Of a stretch of 64,000 bases of DNA, positions 1-14,741 are shown piece by piece (positions within the stretch are counted from its first letter, which is position 1; every line of letters begins with the position of its first letter). The translations under genes and the position numbers were made by a program. Origin of the DNA: Luteimonas sp. RC10 (GTDB lineage: Bacteria; Pseudomonadota; Gammaproteobacteria; Xanthomonadales; Xanthomonadaceae); contig NZ_JACHYJ010000002.1 in assembly GCF_014192745.1 (NCBI RefSeq), positions 496,001 through 560,000 on the forward strand, read 5' to 3'. The notes beneath the pieces were generated by a model. The model searched no databases. It was not told where the DNA came from and saw only the letters and a list, made by a program, of their open reading frames with translations.

Positions 1-2283
1 AACCAGACCCGCATCTCCGAGGCGGTCCGCGCGCTCTACCGCACCGGGTTCTTCGAAGACATCCAGGTCGCTCGTCAGGGCGACATCCTGGTGTTCACCG
101 TGACCGAGCGCCCGGCGATCAACCGGCTCACGCTCAACGGCAACAAGGACATCAAGACCGAGGACCTGACCAAGGGTCTCAACGACATCGGCCTGTCGGA
201 AGGCGAGACCTTCGACCGCCTCGATCTCGACCGTGTGACCCAGGAACTGGTCCGCCAGTACAACAACCGCGGCAAGTACAACGTCAAGATCACCCCGACG
301 GTTTCGCGGCTGGATCGCAACCGCGTCGACATCGCGATCAACATCGAGGAAGGCAAGGCGGCCAAGATCCGTCACATCAACATCGTCGGCAACGAGGTCT
401 ACGACCTCGAGACGCTGACCGACAACTGGGAATCGGGCGAATCCAACTGGCTCAGCTGGTACCGCCGCGACGACCAGTACTCGCGCGAGAAGCTCGAGGG
501 CGACCGCGAGAAGCTGCACAACTTCTACCTCGACCGCGGCTACATCGATTTCAGCGAAGACAGCATCCAGGTCGCGATCAGCCCCGACAAGGCCGACATG
601 TTCATCACCGCCGGCATCACCGAAGGCGAGATCTACAAGGTGTCGGACGTGCAGATCACCGGCAACACGGTGCTGCCCAAGGAGGAGATCGAGAGCCGCG
701 TCTTCGTCAAGAAGGACCAGGTGTTCTCGCGCGCGCTGCTGGAGCTGAGCTCGGACGCGATCACCGCCACGCTCGGCAACATCGGCTACGCCTTCGCGCA
801 GGTCAACCCGATCCCCGAGGTCGACCGCGAGAACCGCACCGTGGCGATCAACCTGCAGGTCGTGCCCGGCCCGCGCGTGCAGGTGCGCCGCATCCAGTTC
901 AAGGGCAACAACCGCACCTCCGACGAGGTGATCCGCCGCGAGATGCGCCAGTTCGAGGGCAGCTGGTACTCGCAGGCCGCGATCGACCGCTCCAAGGTCC
1001 GCCTGCAGCGTCTGGGCTATTTCGAGTCGGGCAGCGTCAATGTCGAGACCCAGCCGGTGCCGGGCAGCAACGACCAGGTCGACGTCGTGTTCAACATGAC
1101 CGAGACCACCTCGGGCAGCTTCGTGTTCGGCCTGGGCTACTCGCAGTTGGCCGGCGTGACCACGTCGGTGCAGCTGTCACAGAACAACTTCCTGGGCAGC
1201 GGCAACCGCGTGTCGGTCGAGGCGCAGCGCAACGTCTACCTGCAGCGCTACTCGTTCTCGTTCATGAACCCGTACTTCACCGACGGCGGCATGTCGCTGG
1301 GCTACAACCTGTGGTGGCGCGAGTTCGACAACTCCGAGTTCAACACCGCGCAGTACTCCTCGACCAGCGCCGCCGGCCAGGCCATCCTGGGCATCCCGCT
1401 GACCGAGAACGACTCGATCTCGCTGCTGTTCGGCGCCGACCGCAACCAGATCTTCGCCTGGCGCGGCTCCTCGCCCGAATCGATCGTCAATTACATCGAG
1501 GCCTTCGGCTCGCGCACCTTCCACGCCTGGCGCAGCGAGCTGGCCTGGGCCCGCGATACCCGCAACGACTATCTGCAGCCCACCCGCGGCATGATGCAGC
1601 GTGTCTCGCTGGAAACCACCCTGCCCGGCTCGACCGCCGAGTACTTCAAACTCAACTACGAGATCTCCAAGTACTGGCCGATCAACCGTTACCTGGTGCT
1701 CAACACCCGCGCCGAGATCGGCTACGGCGACAGCTACGGCGACGACATCGTGCGCAACATCTGCTACGTGCCGTCGACCGAAGCCAACCCCAACCCGACC
1801 CCGAGCGCGCCGTGCGAGCCCACCTCGCCCGACTACGTACGCACAGTCACCGCCACCGGCCTGCCGTTCTTCGAGAACTTCTACGCCGGTGGCGCGCGCT
1901 CGGTGCGCGGCTTCCGCGACAACACCCTGGGCCCGCGCGAGACCGCATTCGCCAGCAGCTACCTGCAGCCGATCGGCGGCGCGGTGAAGACCGTCGGCTC
2001 GTTCGAGATGTTCTTCCCGCAGCTGATCAAGTCGCCTGCCGCGCGCATCTCGGCGTTCGTCGACTTCGGCAACGTGTTCCGCGACGTCGATTCCTGGGAA
2101 GCCAAGGAACTGCGCGCCTCGGCAGGTGTGGCGCTGATGTGGCGCGCGCCGGTCGGCCCGATCTCGATCAGCTACGCCTATCCGTTGCGCAGCCAGAAGG
2201 AAGTGCGCGGCGGCTCGGGTGAACTGATCCGCGGTGGCGACGAGCTCGAGCGCCTGCAGTTCACGTTCGGCGGCGCGTTCTGA
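1..2283 (+). CDS. bamA: BamA outer-membrane assembly factor (5' partial)
   Basis: Central subunit of the BAM complex that folds and inserts beta-barrel proteins into the outer membrane. The reading frame is open from base 1, so the true start and signal peptide lie before the window; 760 residues are visible. The sequence starts inside the first POTRA domain, continues through further POTRA repeats (to roughly visible residue 375), then becomes a transmembrane barrel. The VRGF motif of extracellular loop 6 (SVRGFRDN, near base 1900) and the C-terminal aromatic beta-signal (ending GGAF) are both present. The next gene is lpxD 13 bp downstream, the usual bamA-lpxD-fabZ-lpxA-lpxB order; skp/ompH, often between bamA and lpxD, is absent here. 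Identification is secure. Confidence 0.96.
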   Translation, partial: NQTRISEAVRALYRTGFFEDIQVARQGDILVFTVTERPAINRLTLNGNKDIKTEDLTKGLNDIGLSEGETFDRLDLDRVTQELVRQYNNRGKYNVKITPTVSRLDRNRVDIAINIEEGKAAKIRHINIVGNEVYDLETLTDNWESGESNWLSWYRRDDQYSREKLEGDREKLHNFYLDRGYIDFSEDSIQVAISPDKADMFITAGITEGEIYKVSDVQITGNTVLPKEEIESRVFVKKDQVFSRALLELSSDAITATLGNIGYAFAQVNPIPEVDRENRTVAINLQVVPGPRVQVRRIQFKGNNRTSDEVIRREMRQFEGSWYSQAAIDRSKVRLQRLGYFESGSVNVETQPVPGSNDQVDVVFNMTETTSGSFVFGLGYSQLAGVTTSVQLSQNNFLGSGNRVSVEAQRNVYLQRYSFSFMNPYFTDGGMSLGYNLWWREFDNSEFNTAQYSSTSAAGQAILGIPLTENDSISLLFGADRNQIFAWRGSSPESIVNYIEAFGSRTFHAWRSELAWARDTRNDYLQPTRGMMQRVSLETTLPGSTAEYFKLNYEISKYWPINRYLVLNTRAEIGYGDSYGDDIVRNICYVPSTEANPNPTPSAPCEPTSPDYVRTVTATGLPFFENFYAGGARSVRGFRDNTLGPRETAFASSYLQPIGGAVKTVGSFEMFFPQLIKSPAARISAFVDFGNVFRDVDSWEAKELRASAGVALMWRAPVGPISISYAYPLRSQKEVRGGSGELIRGGDELERLQFTFGGAF

Positions 2284-2296
2284 GCCGCCCGGACCG

Positions 2297-3322
2297 ATGA
2301 CCGCTCATGCTCCCCTCACCGCCCGCGCACTCGCAGACCGCTTCGCGCTGACCGTCCACGGCGATCCCGACGTCGCTGTCGTCGGGGTCGCGACGCTGGC
2401 GGCCGCCGGTCCCGACCGACTGGCCTTCCTGTCCAATCCCCGCTACCGGCCGCAGCTCGAGCACACCGCGGCCGGCATCGTCGTGCTGCGCGAGGCCGAT
2501 GTCGACGGGTTCACGGGCACGGCGCTGATCGCGCGCGATCCCTATGTCGCCTACGCGAAGATCGCCGCGCTGTTCACGCCGCGTGCCGACGCGCCTGCGG
2601 GCGTGCACCCGTCCGCCGTGGTCGATGCGACCGCGTCGGTCGATCCCACCGCATCGGTCGGCCCGCTGACGACGATCGGCGCGCGCAGCGTGATCGCCGC
2701 CGGCGCGACCATCGGGCCGGGCTGCACGATCGGCGAGGACTGCGTGGTCGGCGAAGGCGCGCGGCTCGTCGCGCGGGTGTCGCTGGTCAAGCGCGTCCGG
2801 CTGGGCAAGCGGGTGACCGTCCATCCCGGCGCCGTGCTCGGCGCCGACGGCTTCGGCCTGGCAATGGAGGCCGGCCGCTGGCTCAACGTGCCCCAGCTCG
2901 GCGGCGTGGTGGTCGGCGACGACAGCGATATCGGCGCCAACACCACCATCGACTGCGGCGCTCTCGAGGACACCGTGATCGAGGAGGACGTGCGCCTGGA
3001 CAACCTGATCCAGGTCGCGCACAACGTCCACATCGGCGCGCACACCGCGATCGCCGGTTGCGTCGGCATCGCCGGCAGCACCCGCATCGGCCGCTACTGC
3101 ATGCTGGCCGGCAAGGTCGGTGTCGCCGGCCATCTTGAAATCTGCGACAAGGTCGTCGTCCACGCGATGACGATGGTGTCGGCTTCGATCACCGAGCCGG
3201 GCGAGTACTCGTCCGGCATTCCCGCCCAGCCCACCCGGGAATGGCGCAAGAATGCCGTGCGGATCCGCCAGCTCGATTCGCTCGCCCGCCGCATCGGCGC
3301 GCGCGCAAAGGGGGATGAATGA
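2297..3322 (+). CDS. lpxD: UDP-3-O-(3-hydroxyacyl)glucosamine N-acyltransferase
   Basis: Third step of lipid A synthesis: transfers a hydroxyacyl chain from ACP to the 2-amino group of UDP-3-O-acyl-glucosamine in the cytoplasm. The 341-residue product has an N-terminal uridine-binding domain (about 1-105), a left-handed beta-helix of hexapeptide repeats (about 110-290) with the catalytic His motif [10 protein letters not shown] near residue 240, and a C-terminal helix. The ATG at 2297 was chosen because the protein then begins just before the conserved N-terminal domain; an upstream in-frame ATG at 2234 would sit inside bamA. The stop overlaps the fabZ start by 4 bp (ATGA), indicating translational coupling. 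Confidence 0.95.
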   Translation: MTAHAPLTARALADRFALTVHGDPDVAVVGVATLAAAGPDRLAFLSNPRYRPQLEHTAAGIVVLREADVDGFTGTALIARDPYVAYAKIAALFTPRADAPAGVHPSAVVDATASVDPTASVGPLTTIGARSVIAAGATIGPGCTIGEDCVVGEGARLVARVSLVKRVRLGKRVTVHPGAVLGADGFGLAMEAGRWLNVPQLGGVVVGDDSDIGANTTIDCGALEDTVIEEDVRLDNLIQVAHNVHIGAHTAIAGCVGIAGSTRIGRYCMLAGKVGVAGHLEICDKVVVHAMTMVSASITEPGEYSSGIPAQPTREWRKNAVRIRQLDSLARRIGARAKGDE

Positions 3323-3774
3323 CGTTGGACCTGACGCTGCCGATCGATATCGGCGGCATCCGCAAGCTGCTTCCGCACCGTTACCCGTTTCTGCTCGTCG
3401 ACCGCGTCGTCGAGTTCGAATCGGGCAAGCGCGTGCTCTGCTACAAGAACGTCTCGGCCAACGAGCACTTCTTCCAGGGCCATTTCCCCGACCATCCGGT
3501 GATGCCGGGCGTGCTGGTGATCGAGGCGCTGGCGCAGGCCGGCGGCATCCTGAGCCACCTCAGCCGCAGCCGCACCAGCGAGGGCGCGCTGTCGTACCTG
3601 GTCAAGGTCGATGCGGCGAAGTTCTCGCGCATGGTGGTGCCTGGCGACCGGCTGGAGCTGGATGTGAGCATCAAGCGCGAGATCCGCAACATGACGCTCT
3701 ACAGCGGCATCGCCCGCGTCGACGGCCAGCAGGCCGCGTGCGCGGACATCCTGTGCGCGGAAGTGAAGGACTGA
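3319..3774 (+). CDS. fabZ: 3-hydroxyacyl-ACP dehydratase FabZ
   Basis: Dehydrates (3R)-hydroxyacyl-ACP to trans-2-enoyl-ACP in fatty acid elongation. It competes with LpxA and LpxD for hydroxymyristoyl-ACP, which explains its place inside the lipid A cluster. The 151-residue hot-dog fold protein shows the catalytic His in [11 protein letters not shown] (His55) and the catalytic Glu in VIEALAQ (Glu69). Start ATG overlaps the lpxD stop; lpxA follows after 2 bp. Confidence 0.96.
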   Translation: MTLDLTLPIDIGGIRKLLPHRYPFLLVDRVVEFESGKRVLCYKNVSANEHFFQGHFPDHPVMPGVLVIEALAQAGGILSHLSRSRTSEGALSYLVKVDAAKFSRMVVPGDRLELDVSIKREIRNMTLYSGIARVDGQQAACADILCAEVKD

Positions 3775-3776
3775 CG

Positions 3777-4562
3777 ATGACCGAGGCCGCGATCCATGCC
3801 ACGGCCGTCGTCGATCCCGGCGCCAAGCTCGGCGCCGGCGTGCGCATCGGGGCATTCACGATCATCGGCCCCGAGGTCGAGATCGGCGATGGCACGGTCA
3901 TCGGGCCGCATTGCAGCGTCCACGGCCCGACCACGATCGGACGCGACAACCACGTCCACGGCCATGCCGCAATCGGCGGCGAACCGCAGGACAAGAAGTT
4001 CCGCGGCGAGCGGGTCGAGTTGACCATCGGCGATCGCAACACCATCCGCGAGTTCGTCACGATCAACCGCGGCACCGGCGACGGCGGCGGCGTGACCCGC
4101 ATCGGCGACGACAACTGGCTGCTGGCCTACACCCACGTCGCCCACGACTGCATCGTCGGCAACCACTGCGTGTTCTCCAACAACGCCACGCTGGCCGGGC
4201 ATGTCGAGGTCGGCGATCACGTGATCCTCAGTGGCTTCGTCGGCATCCACCAGTTCTGCCGGATCGGCGCGCACGCATTCATCGGTATGGGCGCCTTCGT
4301 CAACGGCGACGTGCCGCCGTTCGTCATGGTCGCCCAGGACGGCTACGGCCGTCCGCGCGGCATCAACGCCGAGGGCCTCAAGCGCCGCGGCTTCGACGCG
4401 ACGCGCACCGCCGCGATCAAGCGTGCCTATCGTGCGCTGTACGTCTCGGGCGAGCCGCTCGAGGCGGCCCGCGCTCGACTGGCCGAATGGGCGCGCGATA
4501 GCGCCGATGTCCGCGCGATGCTCGCGTTCATCGACGCCGGCGAGCGGCCGTTGCTGCGCTGA
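3777..4562 (+). CDS. lpxA: UDP-N-acetylglucosamine O-acyltransferase LpxA
   Basis: First step of lipid A synthesis: moves a 3-hydroxyacyl chain from ACP to the 3-OH of UDP-GlcNAc. The 261-residue product has about ten hexapeptide turns of a left-handed beta-helix, the catalytic His in HVAHDCIVG (His123, equivalent to E. coli His125) and an alpha-helical C-terminal domain (from about residue 195). The ATG at 3777, 2 bp after the fabZ stop, gives the normal family length; the frame is open far upstream but only as a shadow of fabZ and lpxD. Confidence 0.96.
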   Translation: MTEAAIHATAVVDPGAKLGAGVRIGAFTIIGPEVEIGDGTVIGPHCSVHGPTTIGRDNHVHGHAAIGGEPQDKKFRGERVELTIGDRNTIREFVTINRGTGDGGGVTRIGDDNWLLAYTHVAHDCIVGNHCVFSNNATLAGHVEVGDHVILSGFVGIHQFCRIGAHAFIGMGAFVNGDVPPFVMVAQDGYGRPRGINAEGLKRRGFDATRTAAIKRAYRALYVSGEPLEAARARLAEWARDSADVRAMLAFIDAGERPLLR

Positions 4563-4605
4563 GGCCCGGATCGGGACTTCGGGATTCGGGCATCGAGCGG
4601 GCACA

Positions 4606-5868
4606 ATGCCCCGGTCCGAATGCCATCGATCTGTCGTGTCGCATCCCCACTCCCCAATCCAGACGCCCCAGCACACCGCCGCGCCCACGCTTCGCGTCGC
4701 GCTGGTCGCCGGTGAAGCCTCCGGCGACCTGCTCGGTGCGGGGCTGATCGAACGCTTGCGGGCGACCCACCCGGATATCGAGTGTGTTGGCGTCGGTGGC
4801 GATGCGATGCGCGCGGCCGGGATGACGACCTGGTACGACGCCTCCGAACTGGCGGTCATGGGCTTGAGCGAGGTGCTGCGGCATCTGCCGCGCTTGCTGC
4901 CGCTGCGCCGCGAACTGCGCAAGCGGCTGCTGGCCTGGCGGCCGGACGTGTTCGTCGGCATCGACGCACCGGACTTCAATCTCGGGCTCGAACGCACGCT
5001 CAAGCAGCACGGCATCCGCACGGTGCACTACGTCAGCCCGTCGATCTGGGCCTGGCGCCAGGGCCGCGCGGCGAAGATCGGACGCAGCGCCGATCGGGTG
5101 CTCTGCCTGTTCCCCACCGAGCCGCCGATCTACGCCGCGCACGGCGTCGATGCGCGCTTCGTCGGCCACCCGCTGGCCGAGATGCTCGCGCTCGAGCCCG
5201 ATCGCGAGGCCGCGCGCCAGGCGCTTGCGCTCGACGGCGACGCGCCGGTGCTGGCGGTGCTGCCGGGCTCCCGGCTGGGTGAGATCGCCCGACTGGGCGA
5301 GGTGTTCCTCGACGCAGCCGCGCGCGTCGCGGCCGCGCTGCCGGGACTGCGCGTCGTCGTGCCCGCGGCCAACGCCGCCTGCCGCGCGGCGATCGACGCC
5401 TTGCGGGCGCAGCCGCAGTTCGCCGCGCTCGACGTCCGGGTCCTCGACGGCCAGGCGCGCACCGCGATGGTTGCCTCCGACGTCGTGCTGCTGGCCTCGG
5501 GCACCGCGACCCTCGAGGCGCTGCTGGCCAAGCGGCCGATGGTCGTGGGCTACCGTATCGCGCCGAGCACGGCATTCGTCGTGCGGCTGCTGAAGCTGAT
5601 GAAGGTCGACCGCTATTCGCTGCCGAACATGCTCGCCGGCCGCACGATCGTGCCCGAGCTGATTCAGGAGGACTGCACGCCCGAGCGGCTGGCCGAGGCG
5701 GTGCTGCACTGGTTCGACGATCCGGCGGCCCGCGCCGCGCTGCAGCCGGTCTACCGTGACCTGCACCTGCAGTTGCGCCAGGGCGCCTCGGCGAGCGCCG
5801 CCGAGGCCGTGGCGCAGCTCGCGCCGCCGGCGTTGCCGGCTGGGTCGCATCACGAGGTGCCGCGATGA
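4606..5868 (+). CDS. lpxB: Lipid-A-disaccharide synthase LpxB
   Basis: Membrane-associated GT19 glycosyltransferase that condenses UDP-diacylglucosamine with lipid X to the lipid A disaccharide. The 420-residue product carries the N-terminal signature [12 protein letters not shown] (from about residue 36) and the family motifs SPSIWAWR and [12 protein letters not shown] 43-bp gap separates it from lpxA. The ATG at 4606 gives a roughly 30-residue non-conserved N-terminal tail; an in-frame GTG at 4636 would shorten it by ten residues, so the start is uncertain. The stop overlaps the rnhB ATG (ATGA). Confidence 0.94.
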   Translation: MPRSECHRSVVSHPHSPIQTPQHTAAPTLRVALVAGEASGDLLGAGLIERLRATHPDIECVGVGGDAMRAAGMTTWYDASELAVMGLSEVLRHLPRLLPLRRELRKRLLAWRPDVFVGIDAPDFNLGLERTLKQHGIRTVHYVSPSIWAWRQGRAAKIGRSADRVLCLFPTEPPIYAAHGVDARFVGHPLAEMLALEPDREAARQALALDGDAPVLAVLPGSRLGEIARLGEVFLDAAARVAAALPGLRVVVPAANAACRAAIDALRAQPQFAALDVRVLDGQARTAMVASDVVLLASGTATLEALLAKRPMVVGYRIAPSTAFVVRLLKLMKVDRYSLPNMLAGRTIVPELIQEDCTPERLAEAVLHWFDDPAARAALQPVYRDLHLQLRQGASASAAEAVAQLAPPALPAGSHHEVPR

Positions 5869-6494
5869 CCCGGCGCCTGCGCGTGGCCGGCGTCGACGAG
5901 GCCGGCCGCGGCCCACTGGCCGGCCCGGTCGTGGTCGCGGCCGTGGTGCTGCATCCCAAGCGCCCGATCGCCGGCCTCGACGATTCCAAGAAGCTGACCG
6001 AAAAGCGCCGCGAGGCGCTGTATCCGCAGATCGTCGAGCGCGCGCTGGCCTGGCGGATCGAGTTCGTCGGCGTCGAAGAAATCGACCGCATCAACATCTA
6101 CCACGCCACGCACGCCGGCATGACCCGCGCGGTGCAGGCGCTGGCCCCGGCCGCCGAGCGCGTGCTCGTCGACGGCAACCGGCTGCCGCCCGGGCTGCCG
6201 TGCCCGGCGCGCGCAATCGTCGGCGGCGACGCCATTGAAGAAGCGATCATGGCCGCTTCGATCCTCGCCAAGGTCGCGCGCGACCGCGCGATGGTCGCGC
6301 TGCATGCGCAATTCCCGGCCTACGGCTTCGATCGCCACAAGGGCTACAGCGCGCCCTCGCATTTCGCCGCGCTCGAGCGCCACGGCCCGTGTATCCACCA
6401 CCGGCGCAGCTTCGCGCCGGTGTCCCGGCTGCTTGCGCCCGCGCCCACGGCGCCCGCACTGGCGGATCTGTTCGACGCGCCCGTACCGGCCTGA
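5865..6494 (+). CDS. rnhB: Ribonuclease HII
   Basis: Removes ribonucleotides and RNA strands from RNA-DNA hybrids; metal-dependent and cytoplasmic. The 209-residue product shows the catalytic acidic pair in [12 protein letters not shown] (Asp11-Glu12), the [10 protein letters not shown] motif, and a His-rich C-terminal stretch around HHRRSFAPV. It overlaps lpxB by 4 bp, so it is translated from the lipid A transcript, as in many gammaproteobacteria, and dnaE follows after 118 bp. Confidence 0.95.
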   Translation: MTRRLRVAGVDEAGRGPLAGPVVVAAVVLHPKRPIAGLDDSKKLTEKRREALYPQIVERALAWRIEFVGVEEIDRINIYHATHAGMTRAVQALAPAAERVLVDGNRLPPGLPCPARAIVGGDAIEEAIMAASILAKVARDRAMVALHAQFPAYGFDRHKGYSAPSHFAALERHGPCIHHRRSFAPVSRLLAPAPTAPALADLFDAPVPA

Positions 6495-6612
6495 ACGCCG
6501 ACCGCCCCGCGGCGACCGCCCGGCCGCGCCGCGCCGCGGTCGTCCGGCTGTCAAGCCTTGTCCGCCCCCGGCCCCGGCCCTACCCTGACGCTCCGGCCGC
6601 CTCGCCCCTGCA

Positions 6613-10143
<3,531 letters not shown>

Positions 10144-10192
10144 ACCGGGCCGGCTGAAGGCCCGCCCCCTCCCCCGTCCCAGAGAGACGACG

Positions 10193-11065
10193 ATGATCCG
10201 ATCCTTCGCCGCGGCGAGCGCCGTGTTGCTGCTCGCCGCCTGCAGCCCCTCCACGCCCTCGTTCGAGATCGACAACCCCACCGACGCGCCGGTCCAGGTC
10301 ACCATCGATGGCAAGACCCACGAGGTGGCGGCCGGCACCAGCGCGGCGCTGGACCTCGACGCCGGTCCGCACACGCTGCGCACCGACCGGACCGGCGAGG
10401 TCCGGATCTCGGTCTGCGGCGCCGAGCGCGGCACCCTGATCAACCCGACGCTGTCGGACTACGTGCTGGCCCGCGAGATCTACGTCGCCGACGCCTCCAA
10501 GCTGCGCAACTTCGGCGCGGCGATCGCCACCGTGGAACTCGGCGATGCGGTCTACGAGGGACCCTTCGAGCAGTACACCGGCCTGTTCATCGACCGGACC
10601 TGGGACTTCGGCGTCCGCGAGGCGTTCCCCAAGCAACAGACCGTGGCGCGGATTCCGGAGAACGGCGGCAAGATCAGCACCAAGCTGTTCACCCCGCAGG
10701 CCTTCATCGACTACATCGAGGACGCCAGCGATCGCCAGGGCGAGTTCGCGCGGCTGCATCCGGGCGGCTACGTGCAGCCGGCACGGGCGCTGGAGACCGC
10801 GCCGGCCGAGCTGCCGCCGCTGCCGCAGGCGTTCGAGCCCCATTCGGCGCCGCTGCGCGAGGCCTACGCGCAGCGCCTGCAGGTCCATGATGCGGGCGAC
10901 TGCGAGGCGGTGCGCAAGCGCTCGCACGAGGCCATGATGGCCATCACCGGTGCGACCGCGATGCTGCACGTCGACCAGAGCCCGGCCGACAACCAGGCCT
11001 ACAACGATTTCATCGACCTCTACGGGCGGCTGATGGGCGCCGGCGCGCTGGTCCTGCCCCGGTGA
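10193..11065 (+). CDS. Predicted lipoprotein of unknown function
   Basis: A 290-residue protein with a lipoprotein signal ([17 protein letters not shown], lipobox LAAC with Cys17). Residues 24-75 look like a small beta-sandwich of PEGA-like character ([17 protein letters not shown]), followed by a mixed region with no motif I recognise. It sits between dnaE and accA on the same strand, 49 bp after dnaE and 106 bp before accA, in a place where related genomes usually have dnaE next to accA. The likely location is the envelope. No function is proposed. Confidence 0.75.
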   Translation: MIRSFAAASAVLLLAACSPSTPSFEIDNPTDAPVQVTIDGKTHEVAAGTSAALDLDAGPHTLRTDRTGEVRISVCGAERGTLINPTLSDYVLAREIYVADASKLRNFGAAIATVELGDAVYEGPFEQYTGLFIDRTWDFGVREAFPKQQTVARIPENGGKISTKLFTPQAFIDYIEDASDRQGEFARLHPGGYVQPARALETAPAELPPLPQAFEPHSAPLREAYAQRLQVHDAGDCEAVRKRSHEAMMAITGATAMLHVDQSPADNQAYNDFIDLYGRLMGAGALVLPR

Positions 11066-11138
11066 GGCCCGACCGCCCTGCCCGCCTTCCGGCCGTCCCG
11101 CCGCACCCCGCCGTACGGGGCGCCGGGGGCCGGTCGGC

Positions 11139-11144
11139 TACACT
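11139..11144 (+). promoter_or_regulatory. Candidate -10 hexamer for accA
   Basis: TACACT lies 27 bp before the accA ATG in an otherwise very GC-rich gap. A matching -35 is not clear, so this is a weak, position-based call. Confidence 0.3.
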
Positions 11145-11171
11145 TTCCCCCAAGTCACCCGACGGCGCGTC

Positions 11172-12131
<960 letters not shown>

Positions 12132-12140
12132 CCGCGGCGG

Positions 12141-12160
12141 GACGGGCATCCGCCCGTCCG
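12141..12160. terminator. Hairpin between convergent accA and OYE genes
   Basis: GGACGGGC (12141-12148) pairs perfectly with GCCCGTCC (12153-12160) over a 4-nt loop, 9 bp after the accA stop. There is no T run, so it may stop transcripts weakly in either direction. Confidence 0.4.
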
Positions 12161-12188
12161 CACCGCACGCCCTGAACGACGCGCGCCA

Positions 12189-13250
12189 TTACCAGGCGCG
12201 CTGGTACTGCGCCGGCGGTTCGAGCGCCGCGCCCAGCACCTGCGCCGCGCGCCTGGGGAAGTAGGGATCGCGCAACAGCTCGCGCGCCAGCAGCACCACG
12301 TCCGCGTCGCCGTCGGCGACGATGCGCTCGGCCTGCTCGGGCGTGGTGATCAATCCGACCGCACCGGTCGCGATGCCGGCCTCGGCGCGGATGCGGCGGG
12401 CGAACGGCACCTGGTAGCCAGGACCGACCTCGATCTTCTGGTCGGGCGACAGGCCGCCCGACGACACGTCGAGCAGGTCGACCCCGCGCGGCGCCAGCAG
12501 CCGCGCCAATGCGACGCTCTGCTCGATGTCCCAGCCGCCCTCGACCCAATCGGTCGCCGAGAGCCGAAGCCACAGCGGCAAGCGCTCGGGCCAGACCTCG
12601 CGCACCGCATCGACGACCTCCAGCACCAGACGCGCCCGACCTTCGAAGCTGCCGCCCCAGGCATCGTCGCGCGTGTTCGACAGCGGCGACAGGAACTGGT
12701 GCAGCAGATAGCCGTGGGCGGCGTGGAGTTCGACCAGTTCAAAGCCGGCGGCGAGCGCACGCTGCGCGGCCGCGCGGAATGCCGCGACGACGCCGCCGAT
12801 GCCATCGGCATCGAGCGCGACCGGTGCGGGATAGCGCGCGTTGTAGGCCGACGCCGAGGGCGCGACGACCTGCCAGCCCCCATCAGCCTCCGCGACCGCG
12901 CCATGGCCCCGCCACGGCGCGTAGGTGCTCGCCTTGCGACCGGCGTGCGCCAACTGGACACCCGGCACCGCGCCCTGGGCGCGCACGAACGCCGCGATCG
13001 GCGCCCAGGCCTGCGTCTGCGCGTCGTTCCACAGGCCGACGTCCTCGGGCGCGATGCGGCCCTCGGGCACCACCGCCGTGGCCTCGGCGATCACCAGGCC
13101 GGCGCCGCCGACCGCGCGGCTGCCCAGGTGCACCAGATGCCAGTGGTCGGGCATGCCGTCGACGGCGCTGTACTGGCACATCGGTGAGACCGCGATGCGG
13201 TTGCGCAACGTCAGCGCGCGTTGCGCCAGCGGAGAGAACAGATCGGACAT
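12189..13250 (-). CDS. NADH:flavin oxidoreductase, Old Yellow Enzyme family (YqjM/XenA-like)
   Basis: FMN-dependent ene-reductase that reduces activated C=C bonds of alpha,beta-unsaturated carbonyls and some xenobiotics. The 353-residue TIM barrel has the thermophilic-like/YqjM signature PMCQYSA near residue 25 (the Cys tunes FMN and the Tyr sits over the flavin), the paired-His substrate site ELHAAHGYLLHQFLSPL, and a QLAHAGRKAS motif. The ATG at 13250 was chosen because the conserved LFSPL-NRI start follows directly; the frame is open upstream only as a shadow. It is a single gene, convergent with accA and divergent from tilS with a 103-bp gap. Confidence 0.9.
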   Translation of the reverse strand: MSDLFSPLAQRALTLRNRIAVSPMCQYSAVDGMPDHWHLVHLGSRAVGGAGLVIAEATAVVPEGRIAPEDVGLWNDAQTQAWAPIAAFVRAQGAVPGVQLAHAGRKASTYAPWRGHGAVAEADGGWQVVAPSASAYNARYPAPVALDADGIGGVVAAFRAAAQRALAAGFELVELHAAHGYLLHQFLSPLSNTRDDAWGGSFEGRARLVLEVVDAVREVWPERLPLWLRLSATDWVEGGWDIEQSVALARLLAPRGVDLLDVSSGGLSPDQKIEVGPGYQVPFARRIRAEAGIATGAVGLITTPEQAERIVADGDADVVLLARELLRDPYFPRRAAQVLGAALEPPAQYQRAW

Positions 13251-13353
13251 TGCAGGTTCCTGCAGGCGGGCCGCCGACTGTAGGCCCAGCGCCCCCAGGT
13301 CCGCGACCACGCGGCCGGATCGCTGCATTCCGGCCGCGTGGCACCATGCGCGG

Positions 13354-14694
13354 ATGTCCGCACCGTTCCCCGACCCGACGCTGCCCGCGCCGCCCGGCGA
13401 CGGACCGCTGCACGTGGCCTTCAGCGGCGGCCTCGACTCGACCGCCCTGCTGCACCTGCTCGCGCACGACCCGCGCGTGGGCGCACGCGGCCTGGTCGCG
13501 CTGCATGTGCACCACGGCCTGCAGTCGCAGGCCGAGGCCTGGGCCACGCATTGCGAGGCCGTCTGTGCCGCGCTCGGCATCGCCTGCGAGGTGTTGCGCG
13601 TGACGGTCGTGCGCGAAGGCGGTGGGGGCCTGGAAGCCGCGGCGCGCGCGGCCCGCCATGCCGCGCTGCAGGCGCGGTTGCCGCCGGCCGCGGTCGCGGT
13701 CTTCGCCCACCACCGCGACGACCAGGCCGAGACCGTACTGCTGCGCGCGCTGCGCGGCGCCGGTCCCGACGGCCTGGCGGCAATGCGGCCGCTGCGGCCG
13801 TTCGGCGCGGGCTGGCTGTGGCGGCCGTTGCTGGCGGTCCCCCGCGCGCAGCTGCTGGCCTATGCCGTGCGCCATGGACTGCACTGGATCGAAGATCCGA
13901 GCAACGCCGCCGACGACGCCGACCGCAACTTCCTGCGCAATCACGTCCTGCCGCTGCTGCGCACACGCTGGCCGCAGGCCGACGCCGTGTTGGCCGATGT
14001 CGCGACGCTGCAACGCGCGACCGTTGCCCTGCTCGACGATGAAGACACCACAGCACTGGCCGCAGTGCGTACGCCCGACCCCGCAACGCTGGACGTGGCC
14101 CGGCTGCGCACCCTGCCGACCGCGCGCCGGGCGCGCGTGCTGCGGCGCTGGATCGCGGCGCTGGGCCTGCCGCCATTGCCGCGCCAGGGCAGCGCCTGGT
14201 GCGAGGCCACACTGCAGGCGCCTGCGGGGGACCGCAGCCCCCAGTTCGACTGGGCGGGATGCCGGCTGCAGCGCTGGCGCGACCTGTTGCATGCGGGGCC
14301 TCAGCGCGCGCCGCTGCCGCGCGATCTCGCCGTCGACTGGGCAGGCACCGCGCCGCTGGCGCTGCCCGGTGGCGACCGGCTGGACCTGGACGGGCCACCG
14401 CCGGAGGCGCACTTGCGTTGGCAGGTCCGGGCCCGGCGCGGCGGCGAACGGATCACACTGCCCGGCCGGACGCATTCGCATGCGCTCAAGCACGTGCTGC
14501 AGGATCGCGCGGTGCCGCCCTGGCGTCGCGAACGATTGCCGCTGCTGGCCGATGCCAGCGGCCGATTGCTCGCGGCCGGCGACCTCGTCCTCGACGGCGC
14601 ATTCGAGGCCTGGCTGCGCGATGGCGGCCGCCGCTTGCGCTGGGAGCACGCGGCGACAGCACACGACGAACCGGACGATCTGTCGCTGCGGTGA
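13354..14694 (+). CDS. tilS: tRNA(Ile)-lysidine synthase
   Basis: Modifies C34 of the CAU-anticodon tRNA-Ile to lysidine, changing it from AUG to AUA reading; ATP-dependent and essential. The 446-residue product has the PP-loop SGGLDSTALL near residue 25, the HHRDDQAETVLLR motif of the N-type ATPase domain, and C-terminal TilS domains (RGGERITLPGR near residue 360). The ATG at 13354 sits closest before the PP-loop; the frame extends upstream through a non-conserved stretch over the divergent OYE gene. Confidence 0.94.
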   Translation: MSAPFPDPTLPAPPGDGPLHVAFSGGLDSTALLHLLAHDPRVGARGLVALHVHHGLQSQAEAWATHCEAVCAALGIACEVLRVTVVREGGGGLEAAARAARHAALQARLPPAAVAVFAHHRDDQAETVLLRALRGAGPDGLAAMRPLRPFGAGWLWRPLLAVPRAQLLAYAVRHGLHWIEDPSNAADDADRNFLRNHVLPLLRTRWPQADAVLADVATLQRATVALLDDEDTTALAAVRTPDPATLDVARLRTLPTARRARVLRRWIAALGLPPLPRQGSAWCEATLQAPAGDRSPQFDWAGCRLQRWRDLLHAGPQRAPLPRDLAVDWAGTAPLALPGGDRLDLDGPPPEAHLRWQVRARRGGERITLPGRTHSHALKHVLQDRAVPPWRRERLPLLADASGRLLAAGDLVLDGAFEAWLRDGGRRLRWEHAATAHDEPDDLSLR

Positions 14695-14729
14695 GGGCCG
14701 CACTCGGCCCTCGCCCCGGCGTCATCGCT

Positions 14730-14735
14730 TAGAAT
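14730..14735 (+). promoter_or_regulatory. Probable leaderless promoter -10 for xseB
   Basis: TAGAAT is placed exactly 6 nt before the xseB ATG at 14742, the spacing at which transcription would begin at or next to the start codon. The gap upstream shows no Shine-Dalgarno sequence. See the finding on leaderless promoters. Confidence 0.6.
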
Positions 14736-14741
14736 CGCGGC

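Noticed and set aside
4562..4605. GGGACTTCGGGATTCGGG-like sequence in the lpxA-lpxB gap as a repeat element
   Set aside because: Similar GGGATTC words occur commonly in xanthomonad spacers, but only one and a half units are present here, too little to call a repeat.
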